Assembly (NCBI GenBank): GCA_013330825.1
Contig: DUHN01000023.1
Location: forward strand, 1-18,200
Direction: 5' to 3'
DNA length: 18,200 nucleotides
From: Candidatus Woesearchaeota archaeon
GTDB lineage: Archaea > Nanobdellota > Nanobdellia > Woesearchaeales > GW2011-AR4
The notes under the pieces are model-generated. The model was not told the origin of the DNA. It did no database searches and was given only the letters and a program-made list of their open reading frames with translations. Shown piece by piece: positions 1 to 7,119 of this stretch (its first letter is position 1; each line of letters starts with the position of its first letter). A program made the translations under genes and the position numbers.

Positions 1-78
1 GTGCAACTCTCCCCGGAGGCTTTTGAGAGGGAAAAATACCTGTGCCGGGAAGAAAGGGGGATAAGGAGGAAAATATCC

Positions 79-543
79 ATGGCAGACATCGGAAAAGCGT
101 ACAAGGAGCTGGCAAAGAGGTACCGGCTTCCGGACTACTCGAAAATAAACAATGAGTTCGAGCTCTGCTTCATCGAGAAGGAGGAGTTCCTGCTGCGCCA
201 GATCATCCGCATCATGATAGAGAGGAGCGAGTTCTTCACCACGCTCATCGATTCCGTGCTCCATCCTGACGGGAGCCAGATCGCGCCGCTGCACGAGTGC
301 CGCCTGTTCGGCGAGAAGGAGAAAGAGGAATTGTATGACCTCTACAAGGCGCTGATGAAGCACCACCGCGCCGCTCTGGTCGTGAATGTGGCGCGCGGGG
401 AGAAGGAGGAAGCGGGGTTCATCACTGATTTTTTCAGGGAATGGGAGCTCCTCAGGCCCAGGATAGCCTCGATGGCGAAGAAGATCCAGCAGTCGTGGGA
501 GAATGACACCACCATCAAGGAAGTCCTGGAGTATTTCGGATGA
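79..543 (+). CDS. Conserved-looking hypothetical protein upstream of adenylate kinase
   Basis: A 154-residue soluble, charged, mostly helical protein that I do not recognise. No signal peptide, membrane segment or cysteine motif is visible. The ATG at 79 is chosen because a strong Shine-Dalgarno (AAGGAGG, 63-69) lies 9 nt upstream. The frame is also open back to a GTG at position 1, so a longer protein reaching the window edge cannot be excluded. A different frame has a TAA at 62-64, which would fit an upstream gene ending inside the Shine-Dalgarno. The stop overlaps the adk start (ATGA, 540-543), so the two genes are probably co-transcribed and translationally coupled. Function unknown; the pairing with adk gives no specific clue. 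Confidence 0.75.
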   Translation: MADIGKAYKELAKRYRLPDYSKINNEFELCFIEKEEFLLRQIIRIMIERSEFFTTLIDSVLHPDGSQIAPLHECRLFGEKEKEELYDLYKALMKHHRAALVVNVARGEKEEAGFITDFFREWELLRPRIASMAKKIQQSWENDTTIKEVLEYFG

Positions 544-1160
544 ACATAGTCATGTTCGGCCCACCCGGGGCGGGAAAGGGAAGCGTGTCCGCGTTCCTGG
601 TCGGGGAGTTCTCCTACCCCCACATCGCCGCGGGGGACATCATCCGCGAGGAGGCCAGGAAGCCGCAGAACAAGGTCAGGGCATACATGGAGAAAGGGGA
701 GCTCGTCCCGGATACCGTCATCATGCAGCTCGTCGGGAGCCGCCTCAGGCAGCCGGACTGCAGGGAAGGGTTCATCCTCGACGGCTTCCCCAGGACGATC
801 GTGCAGGCGGAGTTCCTCGAAAGGCAGCGCATCCCCGTCGACATCGTCATCAACCTCGAGGTGGACGAGGATGCCATCGTCGACCGCCTGAGCGGCAGGC
901 GCATGGACCCCAAGACAGGGCAGATTTACAATCTCAATACCATGGAGCTGCCGGAAGGCGTTGACCGGGAGAAGCTGGTGCAGCGGCCGGATGACAAGCC
1001 GGAAGTCATCCGCAAGCGCATCGAGGTGTACAAGAAGCAGACGTCGCCGGTCATCGAGTATTACCGCGAGCGCAACGTCCTGCTCAACATCGACGGCAAC
1101 CCGGAGCTAGGGCAGGTCGTCGGGAGCGTCCGGGAAGCCCTCCAGAAGGTAAGAGAGTAG
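540..1160 (+). CDS. adk: Adenylate kinase
   Basis: Transfers phosphate between ATP and AMP (ATP + AMP = 2 ADP) in the cytosol. The 206-residue protein has the P-loop GPPGAGKGS at residues 7-15, the AMP-domain segment with GDIIREE, the motif DGFPRT, and a long LID that begins at GRRMDPKTG and ends at QRPDDKPEVIRKR. This is the bacterial/eukaryotic-type long-LID fold, not the short trimeric archaeal AdkA. The LID has no cysteines, so it does not bind structural zinc. Length is normal for the family. The start overlaps the preceding stop by 4 nt. The 3' end runs 54 bp into the convergent truD gene on the other strand. Confidence 0.96.
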   Translation: MNIVMFGPPGAGKGSVSAFLVGEFSYPHIAAGDIIREEARKPQNKVRAYMEKGELVPDTVIMQLVGSRLRQPDCREGFILDGFPRTIVQAEFLERQRIPVDIVINLEVDEDAIVDRLSGRRMDPKTGQIYNLNTMELPEGVDREKLVQRPDDKPEVIRKRIEVYKKQTSPVIEYYRERNVLLNIDGNPELGQVVGSVREALQKVRE

Positions 1161-2150
1161 CACCGTCGCATAGCACGATTTCTTCAGGGTGAATTCGACC
1201 GTCGCTTTCTCCCTGCCGGCGAAGCATTCGTCCTCCCCGATGCCGGTAATGCGGAAATCAGGCGCGGTGAAGAATGCCGCCCGCATCCCCCCTTCGGAGC
1301 TGAGCTCCGGCATCTGCCGGTTGATGAAATCCCGCGGCGAGACTCCCTCCTGCTGGAGCAGTTCATTCGCCGCTTCTTGCGTGTGGCTTTCCAATTCCCC
1401 GATTTCTGTGCCGAATCCGATGATGGGCAACAAGGGAATCGTTGGGAGAAGGGGGGCTGGGTTCTGTGCGAGCAGATGATGGAGGAGAGTGTTGAAGAGG
1501 GACGACTGGTAGGCATGGACGTACATCCTGAGCGTCGAGGCCGGCAGCAAGCGTAATGCGCTGATGGTGTTGTTGGGGTTTTCCTTCAGACTCATCCCGG
1601 CGCGGGAGGAGTGCTCATTGTCGTGCTGCAGGACAAGCCCGATCGCGTTCCTGAAATCCTTCGTCACCAGCGCCTTCCCGATGAGATGGTTGGCCGAGCT
1701 GAAGCGCTGCGGCCCGAAGTAATTGGGGATATGCGATGGCGTTTTTTTGTTTTCTTTCTCAAATTTCTTAATCCGTTCAATGCCTGCGCCATCAATGTTC
1801 CTGATGGTGATGGTGAAGCTGTTGCCCTCCAGGTCTCCGAGGGCGATCTTCCTGAGAGAGAATCCCTTGAACGTCAGGGAGATGTCCGCCAGAGAGAGGT
1901 CCTGCAGCGAAGGGCTGCCCCTGAACACCGAGATGTATTGGGCCGTCACCGCTTTCCGGTCCTTGTTGCCCGCGAAGCCGAAATCCTTCAGCGGCTTCCT
2001 CGCCTCCTCTGCTATCCTTTTGAGCGCGTCCTGGGTCGTGTAGTTGCGCTTCCTCATCTCGAAGACGGCATACTCTCCTGTGTCAGAGAGCCCGCCAAGG
2101 GGAATCTCCCTAACCGCAAAGTCCTCCGGAAAGTGCTTGAGGGCATGCAT
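1107..2150 (-). CDS. truD: tRNA pseudouridine synthase D (TruD family)
   Basis: Isomerises a uridine in tRNA to pseudouridine (U13 in characterised TruD enzymes). The 347-residue protein has the family signature GNKDRKAVTAQ at residues 61-71, with catalytic Asp64, and the second conserved block PNYFGPQRF at 142-150. The N-terminal FPEDFAVREIP is also typical. An AATTAAAA TATA-like box centred near 2177 lies 26 nt upstream of the ATG, supporting this start and a leaderless transcript. It is convergent with adk and the 3' ends overlap by 54 bp. Length is close to the bacterial enzyme and somewhat short for archaeal members. Confidence 0.93.
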   Translation of the reverse strand: MHALKHFPEDFAVREIPLGGLSDTGEYAVFEMRKRNYTTQDALKRIAEEARKPLKDFGFAGNKDRKAVTAQYISVFRGSPSLQDLSLADISLTFKGFSLRKIALGDLEGNSFTITIRNIDGAGIERIKKFEKENKKTPSHIPNYFGPQRFSSANHLIGKALVTKDFRNAIGLVLQHDNEHSSRAGMSLKENPNNTISALRLLPASTLRMYVHAYQSSLFNTLLHHLLAQNPAPLLPTIPLLPIIGFGTEIGELESHTQEAANELLQQEGVSPRDFINRQMPELSSEGGMRAAFFTAPDFRITGIGEDECFAGREKATVEFTLKKSCYATVLLSYLLEGFPDAPDDLP

Positions 2151-2171
2151 AGGATGGGGGATGGGGGAAGG

Positions 2172-2180
2172 GAATTAAAA
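2172..2180 (-). promoter_or_regulatory. TATA-like box of truD
   Basis: On the minus strand this reads TTTTAATTC, centred about 26 nt upstream of the truD ATG at 2150, the normal spacing for an archaeal leaderless promoter. Read on the plus strand, the same AATTAAAAGG could start a transcript near 2203, just before the structured element at 2216-2419. Confidence 0.55.
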
Positions 2181-2215
2181 GGTATGGGGGCAAGAAAGTT
2201 TCCATGATGATCTCC

Positions 2216-2419
2216 GGCTCTGTCCCGAAAGTGGTTACGGGCATCGGGTCGAGCCTTTGCCATTGCGGGAACAAGGGTGTTGTTGGGGGACCCGCCCCTG
2301 CTCGGAGGCGCACCTCCGGCATCCACTGCGTGGACTACGGGGAAACAGCCCCTTCCATGCAAGAAGCGGAAGGCGAGAAGCCCGTAACCCGAGCCGAAGG
2401 CGAGATTCGGGACAGAGCC
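2216..2419 (+). ncRNA. Candidate structured non-coding RNA, family not recognised
   Basis: No convincing protein lies here, but the DNA folds extensively. Helix P1 pairs 2216-2229 with 2406-2419 (14 bp, no mismatch). Helix P2 pairs 2233-2242 with 2380-2389 (10 bp, no mismatch). Inside, 2249-2255 (TCGAGCC) faces 2372-2378 (GGCGAGA) with a tandem G-A mismatch. Local hairpins follow: 2265-2274 with 2280-2284 and 2291-2295; 2304-2308 with 2313-2317; 2322-2326 with 2330-2334; 2339-2342 with 2349-2352. The plus strand is preferred because the tandem mismatch is G-A on that strand but C-U on the other, and a TATA-like box at 2173-2182 would start a transcript near 2203. I see no SRP RNA helix-8 motif and no RNase P conserved blocks. 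A multicopy inverted-repeat element is the main alternative. Confidence 0.5.
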
Positions 2420-2434
2420 ATGATTTCCATAATG

Positions 2435-2443
2435 TTTAAATAA
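2435..2443 (+). promoter_or_regulatory. TATA box of the TM2 protein gene
   Basis: TTTAAATAA centred at 2439, 26 nt before the ATG at 2465. This supports a leaderless transcript and decides the start over the in-frame TTG at 2444. It also marks off the structured element ending at 2419 as lying outside the TM2 mRNA. Confidence 0.65.
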
Positions 2444-2464
2444 TTGAAAGGGGGAAAGGGGCAA

Positions 2465-2725
2465 ATGGCGCCGAAAAAACCAGGAGCGGGCACGTCGAAA
2501 GGCCCGGAGAAGCGGAAGTTCATCATCGCGCTGCTCCTCTCCATTTTCGTGGGGGCATTCGGGGTCGACCGGTTCTACATGGGGCTCATCGGGACGGGCA
2601 TCCTGAAGCTCATCACGCTGGGCGGCTGCGGCGTCTGGTGGCTGATTGACCTCATCCTCATCGCGACCAACCAGCTCCGTGACGCGGATGGCAACTATCT
2701 CGAGAAGGATACGGTCACTGTGTAG
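2465..2725 (+). CDS. TM2-domain membrane protein
   Basis: An 86-residue protein with a short basic N-terminal tail (about 20 residues rich in Lys, Gly and Pro), then the TM2 domain. The first hydrophobic helix (IALLLSIFVGAFG) runs into the conserved loop VDRFYMG, followed by a second helix (GCGVWWLIDLILIAT). The GxxGxDRFYxG-type turn and the WWLIDL block are diagnostic of TM2. The family's function is poorly defined; it sits in the cell membrane. The ATG at 2465 is fixed by a TATA box 26 nt upstream. The next membrane gene overlaps or abuts its 3' end, suggesting co-transcription. Confidence 0.88.
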   Translation: MAPKKPGAGTSKGPEKRKFIIALLLSIFVGAFGVDRFYMGLIGTGILKLITLGGCGVWWLIDLILIATNQLRDADGNYLEKDTVTV

Positions 2726-3035
2726 GGGATTCGTCCTCCTTATCGGCCTCTCCACGCCGGCAAGCAGGATCATCGTCTTCCTTTCCGGCATTCTGCTGCT
2801 GGCAGTCCTCCCCACTGCGCAGCTCCCCCTGCTCCCCATCCGTTCCCTTTATGCGATGGCGGGCTTCTATCCGTATTCCACCGGCATGACGCGCGCGCTC
2901 TCGAGCCTTCTTCACGGCCAGTTCGGCGCGGCGTGGGACTTCAATCCGCTGGTGTACCTGCTCGCGGTTGTCGTGGCAGTGATTCTCGTTAAGGATGTCT
3001 GCACGGTCTATAGGAAAAGGGAATTCTCCTTCTGA
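2688..3035 (+). CDS. DUF2752-like small membrane protein without the usual cysteines
   Basis: About 115 residues with three hydrophobic segments. Its central block, YPYSTGMTRALSSLLHG followed by QFGAAWDFNPL, matches DUF2752, whose usual form is CPGCGxTRA...LLHGxxxxAxxxNP. Here both cysteines are replaced (Tyr and Ser), while the TRA, LLHG and FNPL parts remain. The start is uncertain: ATG 2688 is used, but an ATG at 2646 and non-ATG codons nearer the TM2 stop (2725) are possible, and residues before about 2727 have no clear family match. The frame overlaps the TM2 gene. TM2 and DUF2752 both occur as small membrane proteins of unknown role; a joint function here is inference. Confidence 0.72.
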   Translation: MATISRRIRSLCRGFVLLIGLSTPASRIIVFLSGILLLAVLPTAQLPLLPIRSLYAMAGFYPYSTGMTRALSSLLHGQFGAAWDFNPLVYLLAVVVAVILVKDVCTVYRKREFSF

Positions 3036-3081
3036 GGATACCCAACTATTGCGTGTCATATACAAAACCTTAAAAATAAGC

Positions 3082-3089
3082 GTTTAAAG
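3082..3089 (+). promoter_or_regulatory. TATA box of the DUF47/PiT operon
   Basis: GTTTAAAG centred near 3086, about 27 nt before the ATG at 3113, consistent with a leaderless mRNA. A second AT-rich box, TTAAAAATAAG (3070-3080), lies just upstream and could give a start near 3101. A GGTGGT sequence (3101-3106) would then serve as a weak ribosome site. Confidence 0.5.
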
Positions 3090-3112
3090 AGAGGTGCAGG
3101 GGTGGTATCACT

Positions 3113-3751
3113 ATGGGATTCATGGAATGGGTGTTGCCGAAGGAAAACCAGTTCTTTGAGATGCTGAGCGCGCAATCGGAGAATTGCCTCCAGGCAGCGA
3201 GGGAGCTGGACGGTTTTGTCAGGGAGTACTCTTCCGCGACGGCAGCCAAGCGCGAGACAAGCGTCAGGAGCATCAGCGCCAGGGAGAACAAGGGAGATGA
3301 TATCACCCATGCGATCATCGAGAAGCTGAATTCCTCCTTCATCACCCCCATCGACAAGGAGGACCTCTACCAGATGGCCTGCCTCCTCGATGACATCATC
3401 GACATCATCAATGCCGCGGCCGTCCACATGGTGCTGTTCAATGTGAAGAAGACGGACAAGTGCATGGTTGCCCTGTCAGGCGTCATCGTGCAGATTGTGG
3501 GCGAAGTCGATATCTGCGTCACCGGCCTGAGGAACCTGAGGAACATGAAGACCCAGCACATCCGCATCCACAGCCTCGAGAACAAGGGGGATGACATCTA
3601 CCACGAGGGCCTTGCAGCCCTGTTCAGGAAGTCAAGGGATCCCATTGACATCATGAAGCGGCGGGAGATCTACGGGCTTCTGGAGAGCGTCATCGACAAG
3701 TGCGAGAGTGTCGAGAATGTCATGGAGAACATCTTGGTGAAGCATGCCTGA
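3113..3751 (+). CDS. DUF47 (PhoU-like) protein, putative PiT accessory regulator
   Basis: A 212-residue all-helical protein of the DUF47 family, related to PhoU. The two internal repeats typical of the fold show the ENKGDDITHAI and ENKGDDIYHEG motifs, whose acidic residues bind metal in PhoU-like proteins. TPIDKEDLYQMACLLDDIID in the first half and DPIDIMKRREIYGLLESVID in the second are the matching conserved blocks. DUF47 genes are commonly found directly before pit phosphate-transporter genes, and here it overlaps the PiT start by 8 nt. The likely role is control of phosphate uptake through the neighbouring permease. The promoter box at 3082 fits this ATG. Confidence 0.92.
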   Translation: MGFMEWVLPKENQFFEMLSAQSENCLQAARELDGFVREYSSATAAKRETSVRSISARENKGDDITHAIIEKLNSSFITPIDKEDLYQMACLLDDIIDIINAAAVHMVLFNVKKTDKCMVALSGVIVQIVGEVDICVTGLRNLRNMKTQHIRIHSLENKGDDIYHEGLAALFRKSRDPIDIMKRREIYGLLESVIDKCESVENVMENILVKHA

Positions 3752-4736
3752 TCTTGCGTTCGTCCTCGTCGTCATTTTCGTCGCCCTGGTCTTCGACTTC
3801 ATCAACGGGTTCCATGATTCGGCCAATTCCATCGCGACCATCGTGGCGACGGGCGTCCTGAAGCCGCGGAACGCCGTGCTTCTCGCCGCCTTCTGGAATT
3901 TCGCCGGGGCGTTCATCTTCAGCGTCGCCGTGGCTACGACCATCGGGAAGAATGTCATCGATCCTTCCTCGGTCACCATCTCCATCATCCTGGCCGCGCT
4001 TCTCGGGGCCATCATGTGGAACCTCATCACCTGGTACTTCGGCATCCCGTCCTCGAGCAGCCACGCCCTCATCGGCGGCCTCATCGGGGCGGGCATGGCG
4101 GGCGCGGGCATCGGCGCGGTCCATTTCAGCGGCCTTAAGACCATCTTAGTCTTCATCGTGGTGGCGCCCGTGCTCGGATTCATCGGGGCGCTGCTCCTCA
4201 CCATCATCATGATGTGGACTCTCAGGAGGGTGTCCCCTGCCAGGATGGACTGGTCGTTCAAGAAGCTCCAGCTCGTCTCATCGAGCGCCTACAGCCTGAG
4301 CCACGGCACCAACGACGCGCAGAAGACCATGGGAGTCATCACCCTGGTGCTCCTCACGTCCGGGATGATTTCCGAGTTCCACGTCCCCGTCTGGGTGATT
4401 CTCTCAAGCTACACGGCCATAGCCCTGGGCACGTTCTTCGGCGGCTGGCGCATCGTGAGGACCATGGGGCTACGCATCACCAAGCTGCGGCCATTCCACG
4501 GCTGCATGGCGGAGACCGCCGGCAGCGCCGTCCTTCTCAGCACGGCCCATTTCGGCATCCCTGTCTCGACGACGCATGTCATCTCCGGCTCGATCATGGG
4601 CGTGGGGACGGTCAGGAGGTCCTCCGGCGTGAGATGGCAGATCGCGAGAAAGATCGTCGTGGCATGGCTTCTGACCATCCCCGTTTCAGCGCTTGCGGGG
4701 GCGCTGGCGTATGCGGGGCTGTCCCTGGTCGTATGA
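3744..4736 (+). CDS. pit: PiT-family inorganic phosphate transporter
   Basis: A 330-residue polytopic membrane protein with the duplicated PiT signatures: GFHDSANSIAT at residues 22-32 and SLSHGTNDAQ at 184-193, plus SSSHALIGG and PVSTTHVISG before the last helices. About ten hydrophobic segments are visible. It imports phosphate (usually as a metal-phosphate or cation-coupled substrate) across the cytoplasmic membrane. Sulfate-transporting relatives exist, but pairing with a DUF47 gene favours phosphate. It starts 8 nt inside the DUF47 gene (coupled translation). Its stop lies only 2 nt from the stop of the convergent polX gene. Confidence 0.94.
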   Translation: MPDLAFVLVVIFVALVFDFINGFHDSANSIATIVATGVLKPRNAVLLAAFWNFAGAFIFSVAVATTIGKNVIDPSSVTISIILAALLGAIMWNLITWYFGIPSSSSHALIGGLIGAGMAGAGIGAVHFSGLKTILVFIVVAPVLGFIGALLLTIIMMWTLRRVSPARMDWSFKKLQLVSSSAYSLSHGTNDAQKTMGVITLVLLTSGMISEFHVPVWVILSSYTAIALGTFFGGWRIVRTMGLRITKLRPFHGCMAETAGSAVLLSTAHFGIPVSTTHVISGSIMGVGTVRRSSGVRWQIARKIVVAWLLTIPVSALAGALAYAGLSLVV

Positions 4737-4738
4737 AA

Positions 4739-6463
4739 TCATTTCAACTGCGCCAGCATCCCCTTCACCGGAAGCGCGTTGATGACGTCTTTTTTCTCCG
4801 CCCATCCCCTGCGCGCGGTGAACACGCCCAGCCGGATGCTCTTCAGCGACTCGGCGGTGTGGGCATCCGTCCCGATGGACAGCTTCACGCCCCTTTGCAC
4901 GGCAGCGCGGACATGGGAGGCGTCGAGGTCAAGGCGCTCGGGAGAGGCATTGATCTCCAGCACAGTGCCGGTTGATTTCGCCGTGTCCAGCAGCGCGTCA
5001 AAATCAGTGTCATAGGCAGGCCGCTGGTTGATCAGCCTTCCGGTGGGGTGGGCGATGATGTCCACGTGCTCGTTCTCCATGGCTTTCGTTATCCTCTTCG
5101 TCATCTCTTCTTTGGGATTTTTGAATCCCGAGTGGATCGATCCCAGCACGATGTCCATCTGCTTGAGGATGCGGTTGGGGACGTCTATCGTGCCGTCCTT
5201 GGTGATGTTAGCCTCCATCCCTTTGAGAACAGTAATGCCGCGTATGTTGTTGTTCGCTTTCTCGATGTCTTTGAGGTAGTCCTTGGTTTGTGCGCCTTTT
5301 AATGCATTGGCTATGGGAAGGTTGCCCCCATGGTCGGTGATGCAGATGTACTCATGCCCCATCTCTTGGGCCGCGCGCGCCATCTCCCCGATGGTGTTCG
5401 AGCCGTCGCTCCACGTGCTGTGCATCTGCAGGTCTCCCCTGACGTCCCTCTCCATGATGAGGCGGGGAAGCTTGTGCTGCCTGGCTGCCTCGATCTCCCC
5501 TTCGTTCTCCCGCAGCTCAGGCTCGATGTATGGGAGCCCCAGGGATTCGTAAAGGTCCTGTTCCGTTTTCCCGGCAATCAGGGCATTCGTCCTGTTGCTG
5601 AACAGGCCGTACTCGCTGAGCTTGCACCCTTTGGAAATCGCAGCCTTCCTCAGCTCGATGTTGTGCTGCTTGCTGCCGGTGAAGTAGATCAGGGCCGCGC
5701 CATAGCTTTTCTCGTCGATGACGCGCATGTCCACCTGGATGCCTTCCTTCAGCCGGACGGAGCTTTTGGTGTCCCCTTTCGCGAGCACCTGCTCCACCAG
5801 GGGCAGGGAGGCGAATGCGCCGATGGCCGCCGCCGGGTTTTTCGATGCAACAAGGAGGTCTATGTCCCCTATGGTGTCTTTCCTCCTGCGCAAAGAGCCG
5901 GCGATGTCGATCCGTTTCACGTCCTTGAGCGGCCTTAGCCGGGCAACGATCTCTTCCGCATGGGGCAGGGCAAATCCGAGGGGGATCCTGGTCGCGCTCT
6001 TGGAGAAGGCGAGGCTTTTGAGGATGTTCTCCTCCGCTTTCGCCCCCAAACCGGGGAGGTTCCTGATGTTTCCTGCGCGCGCGGCTTTTTCGAGGGAGGG
6101 GACATCCCTGATCTTCAGCGCCCGGTACAGCTTCTTCAGCGTCTTCGGCCCGAGGCCGGGTATCTTGCCCAGGTTCTCCATGTCAATGGGGACTTCTTTC
6201 TTCAGTTTCTCGTAATACGCAAGCCTGCCCTTTTCCAGGAATTCGCTTATTTTCTCCGCGAGCGCCTCGCCGATGCCCGGCAGCTCCTCCAGCCTGCCTT
6301 CTTTCCATACCTTCCCGATGTCCTCCGAGAGGTTCTCGATGACCAGCGCGGCCTTCTCATACGCGCGTATCTTGAAGGAGTTTTCCTCCTGTATTTCCAG
6401 CAGCTCGGCGATGTTCCTCAATAGTTCCGCGACTTCAAGGTTTTTCATGGGGCAAGTAGTCAT
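4739..6463 (-). CDS. polX: DNA polymerase/3'-5' exonuclease PolX
   Basis: A family X DNA polymerase of 574 residues, usual for bacterial/archaeal PolX, likely acting in gap-filling base-excision repair. Domain order: helix-hairpin-helix DNA-binding segments (residues 1-150, with LPGIGEALAEKI, IPGLGPKTLKKL and LPGLGAKAEENI); a polymerase-beta nucleotidyltransferase core with GSLRRRKDTIGDID ending at Asp202 and the third metal ligand in QVDMRV; and a C-terminal PHP phosphoesterase domain from about 340 (DLQMHSTWSDG, ITDHGGN, IGTDAH). Gln in place of the first PHP His is seen in other PolX proteins too. The ATG at 6463 has GAAGG just upstream; an internal ATG at 6448 also fits the family. It overlaps the upstream Nudix gene by 29 bp. 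Confidence 0.94.
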   Translation of the reverse strand: MTTCPMKNLEVAELLRNIAELLEIQEENSFKIRAYEKAALVIENLSEDIGKVWKEGRLEELPGIGEALAEKISEFLEKGRLAYYEKLKKEVPIDMENLGKIPGLGPKTLKKLYRALKIRDVPSLEKAARAGNIRNLPGLGAKAEENILKSLAFSKSATRIPLGFALPHAEEIVARLRPLKDVKRIDIAGSLRRRKDTIGDIDLLVASKNPAAAIGAFASLPLVEQVLAKGDTKSSVRLKEGIQVDMRVIDEKSYGAALIYFTGSKQHNIELRKAAISKGCKLSEYGLFSNRTNALIAGKTEQDLYESLGLPYIEPELRENEGEIEAARQHKLPRLIMERDVRGDLQMHSTWSDGSNTIGEMARAAQEMGHEYICITDHGGNLPIANALKGAQTKDYLKDIEKANNNIRGITVLKGMEANITKDGTIDVPNRILKQMDIVLGSIHSGFKNPKEEMTKRITKAMENEHVDIIAHPTGRLINQRPAYDTDFDALLDTAKSTGTVLEINASPERLDLDASHVRAAVQRGVKLSIGTDAHTAESLKSIRLGVFTARRGWAEKKDVINALPVKGMLAQLK

Positions 6464-6854
6464 GCGCCTTCTTCAGCAATTCCTTCGCATTCCTGAACGT
6501 CAGCCTTTCCGATGCCTTGTCATACGGCAGCCACTCGAAGCCGGTGTGCTCTGAGGACAATGCCACCTCCCTCCCTCGAGTCTCCATCAGGAAGAACACG
6601 ACCTCCTTGGACATGGTCTTGCCGTCCCTCTTGTAGAAATAATGCATCGTTTCCCGGAAACCGCGCACCATGGCCGCTTCGGTTATCCCTGTCTCCTCCG
6701 CAAGCTCCCGGCGCGCGGTCTGCTCTTCCGTCTCCCCCTGTTCCACGTGGCCCTTGGGAAAATCCCAGTGCCCGGCCCCGTAATGGAGCAGGAGATAGTT
6801 CATTTCCGGAAAGCGGCCGAACACCACGGCTCCGCAGGACTTTTCCCTGGGCAT
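6435..6854 (-). CDS. Nudix hydrolase, Ap4A-hydrolase-like
   Basis: A 139-residue single-domain Nudix protein. The full Nudix box GX5EX7REUXEEXGU is present at residues 35-57 (GHVEQGE...ARRELAEETGI). The N-terminal EKSCGAVVF and the FPKGHVEQGE context resemble asymmetric diadenosine tetraphosphate hydrolases, so the likely reaction is hydrolysis of a nucleoside diphosphate-linked metabolite; the substrate is inferred. ATG 6854 is chosen over ATG 6863 because the TATA-like box at 6874-6885 is centred 26 nt upstream of it. The gene overlaps polX downstream, so the two form an operon linking nucleotide clean-up with DNA repair. Confidence 0.92.
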   Translation of the reverse strand: MPREKSCGAVVFGRFPEMNYLLLHYGAGHWDFPKGHVEQGETEEQTARRELAEETGITEAAMVRGFRETMHYFYKRDGKTMSKEVVFFLMETRGREVALSSEHTGFEWLPYDKASERLTFRNAKELLKKAHDYLPHEKP

Positions 6855-6873
6855 GGAAGACATAAAAACGATG

Positions 6874-6885
6874 AAATTTAAAAAT
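6874..6885 (-). promoter_or_regulatory. TATA box of the Nudix-polX operon
   Basis: Minus strand ATTTTTAAATTT, centred near 6880, 26 nt from ATG 6854. The spacing indicates a leaderless mRNA and favours the second methionine of the open frame. Confidence 0.55.
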
Positions 6886-6986
6886 GCCGCGTTTCTGGGA
6901 GAAAAGTGACGGGGAAGATATAAAAAACGTACAAAGGCACCATAATTATGAAATTTATATAAAATATATAGTAAAAAATAGAAAAG

Positions 6987-6997
6987 TTTATAAATAA
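6987..6997 (+). promoter_or_regulatory. Strong TATA box upstream of the TFE gene
   Basis: TTTATAAATAA centred at 6992 in an AT-rich stretch (about 6930-7000). Expected transcription start is about 7016-7018, coinciding with the first base of the hairpin at 7016. A second box, TTTATATAAAATATATA (6954-6970), lies upstream. Confidence 0.65.
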
Positions 6998-7015
6998 GTG
7001 ACGCGCTAGAAATGT

Positions 7016-7119
7016 GCAGGTACGGATTAGTATCTATTCTGATATTACTACCGCAGCCTGCAAAGAGGTGGCCGCTAGGGATAGCGGACTTTGGGGGTGT
7101 ACCGTCGAAGGAAAATTTT
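7016..7119 (+). ncRNA. Candidate small structured RNA or structured 5' leader of tfe
   Basis: The first hairpin closes with 7016-7020 (GCAGG) against 7057-7061 (CCTGC) and continues through CGG/CCG to a 7-bp helix (TAGTATC with GATATTA, one G-U) around a TATTCT loop. The second has a perfect 6-bp stem, 7072-7077 with 7082-7087, closed by a GGGA (GNRA-type) tetraloop, inside an AAAG/CTTT outer pairing (7062-7065 with 7089-7092). A T-run at 7116-7119 could end a short transcript. The TATA box at 6987 would start it exactly at the first hairpin. It is not a tRNA (no T-loop). It may be an independent RNA or a long regulatory leader of tfe; the sequence does not decide. Confidence 0.4.

Noticed and set aside
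2216..2419. Identification of the structured element as SRP RNA or RNase P RNA
   Set aside because: The SRP helix-8 consensus (GGAAGGxAGCAGCC type) and the RNase P GAGGAAAGUC and ACAGAA-type blocks are absent on both strands, and the helix arrangement does not match either.
2054..2839. 261-codon minus-strand open frame across the truD-TM2 gap
   Set aside because: It overlaps truD and TM2 coding sequence in other frames, has no family resemblance and includes both halves of the structured element; the open frame follows from GC-rich composition.
7016..7119. tRNA gene before tfe
   Set aside because: The first hairpin is not followed by a D-arm, anticodon arm and T-arm; no GTTCRANYC T-loop is present.
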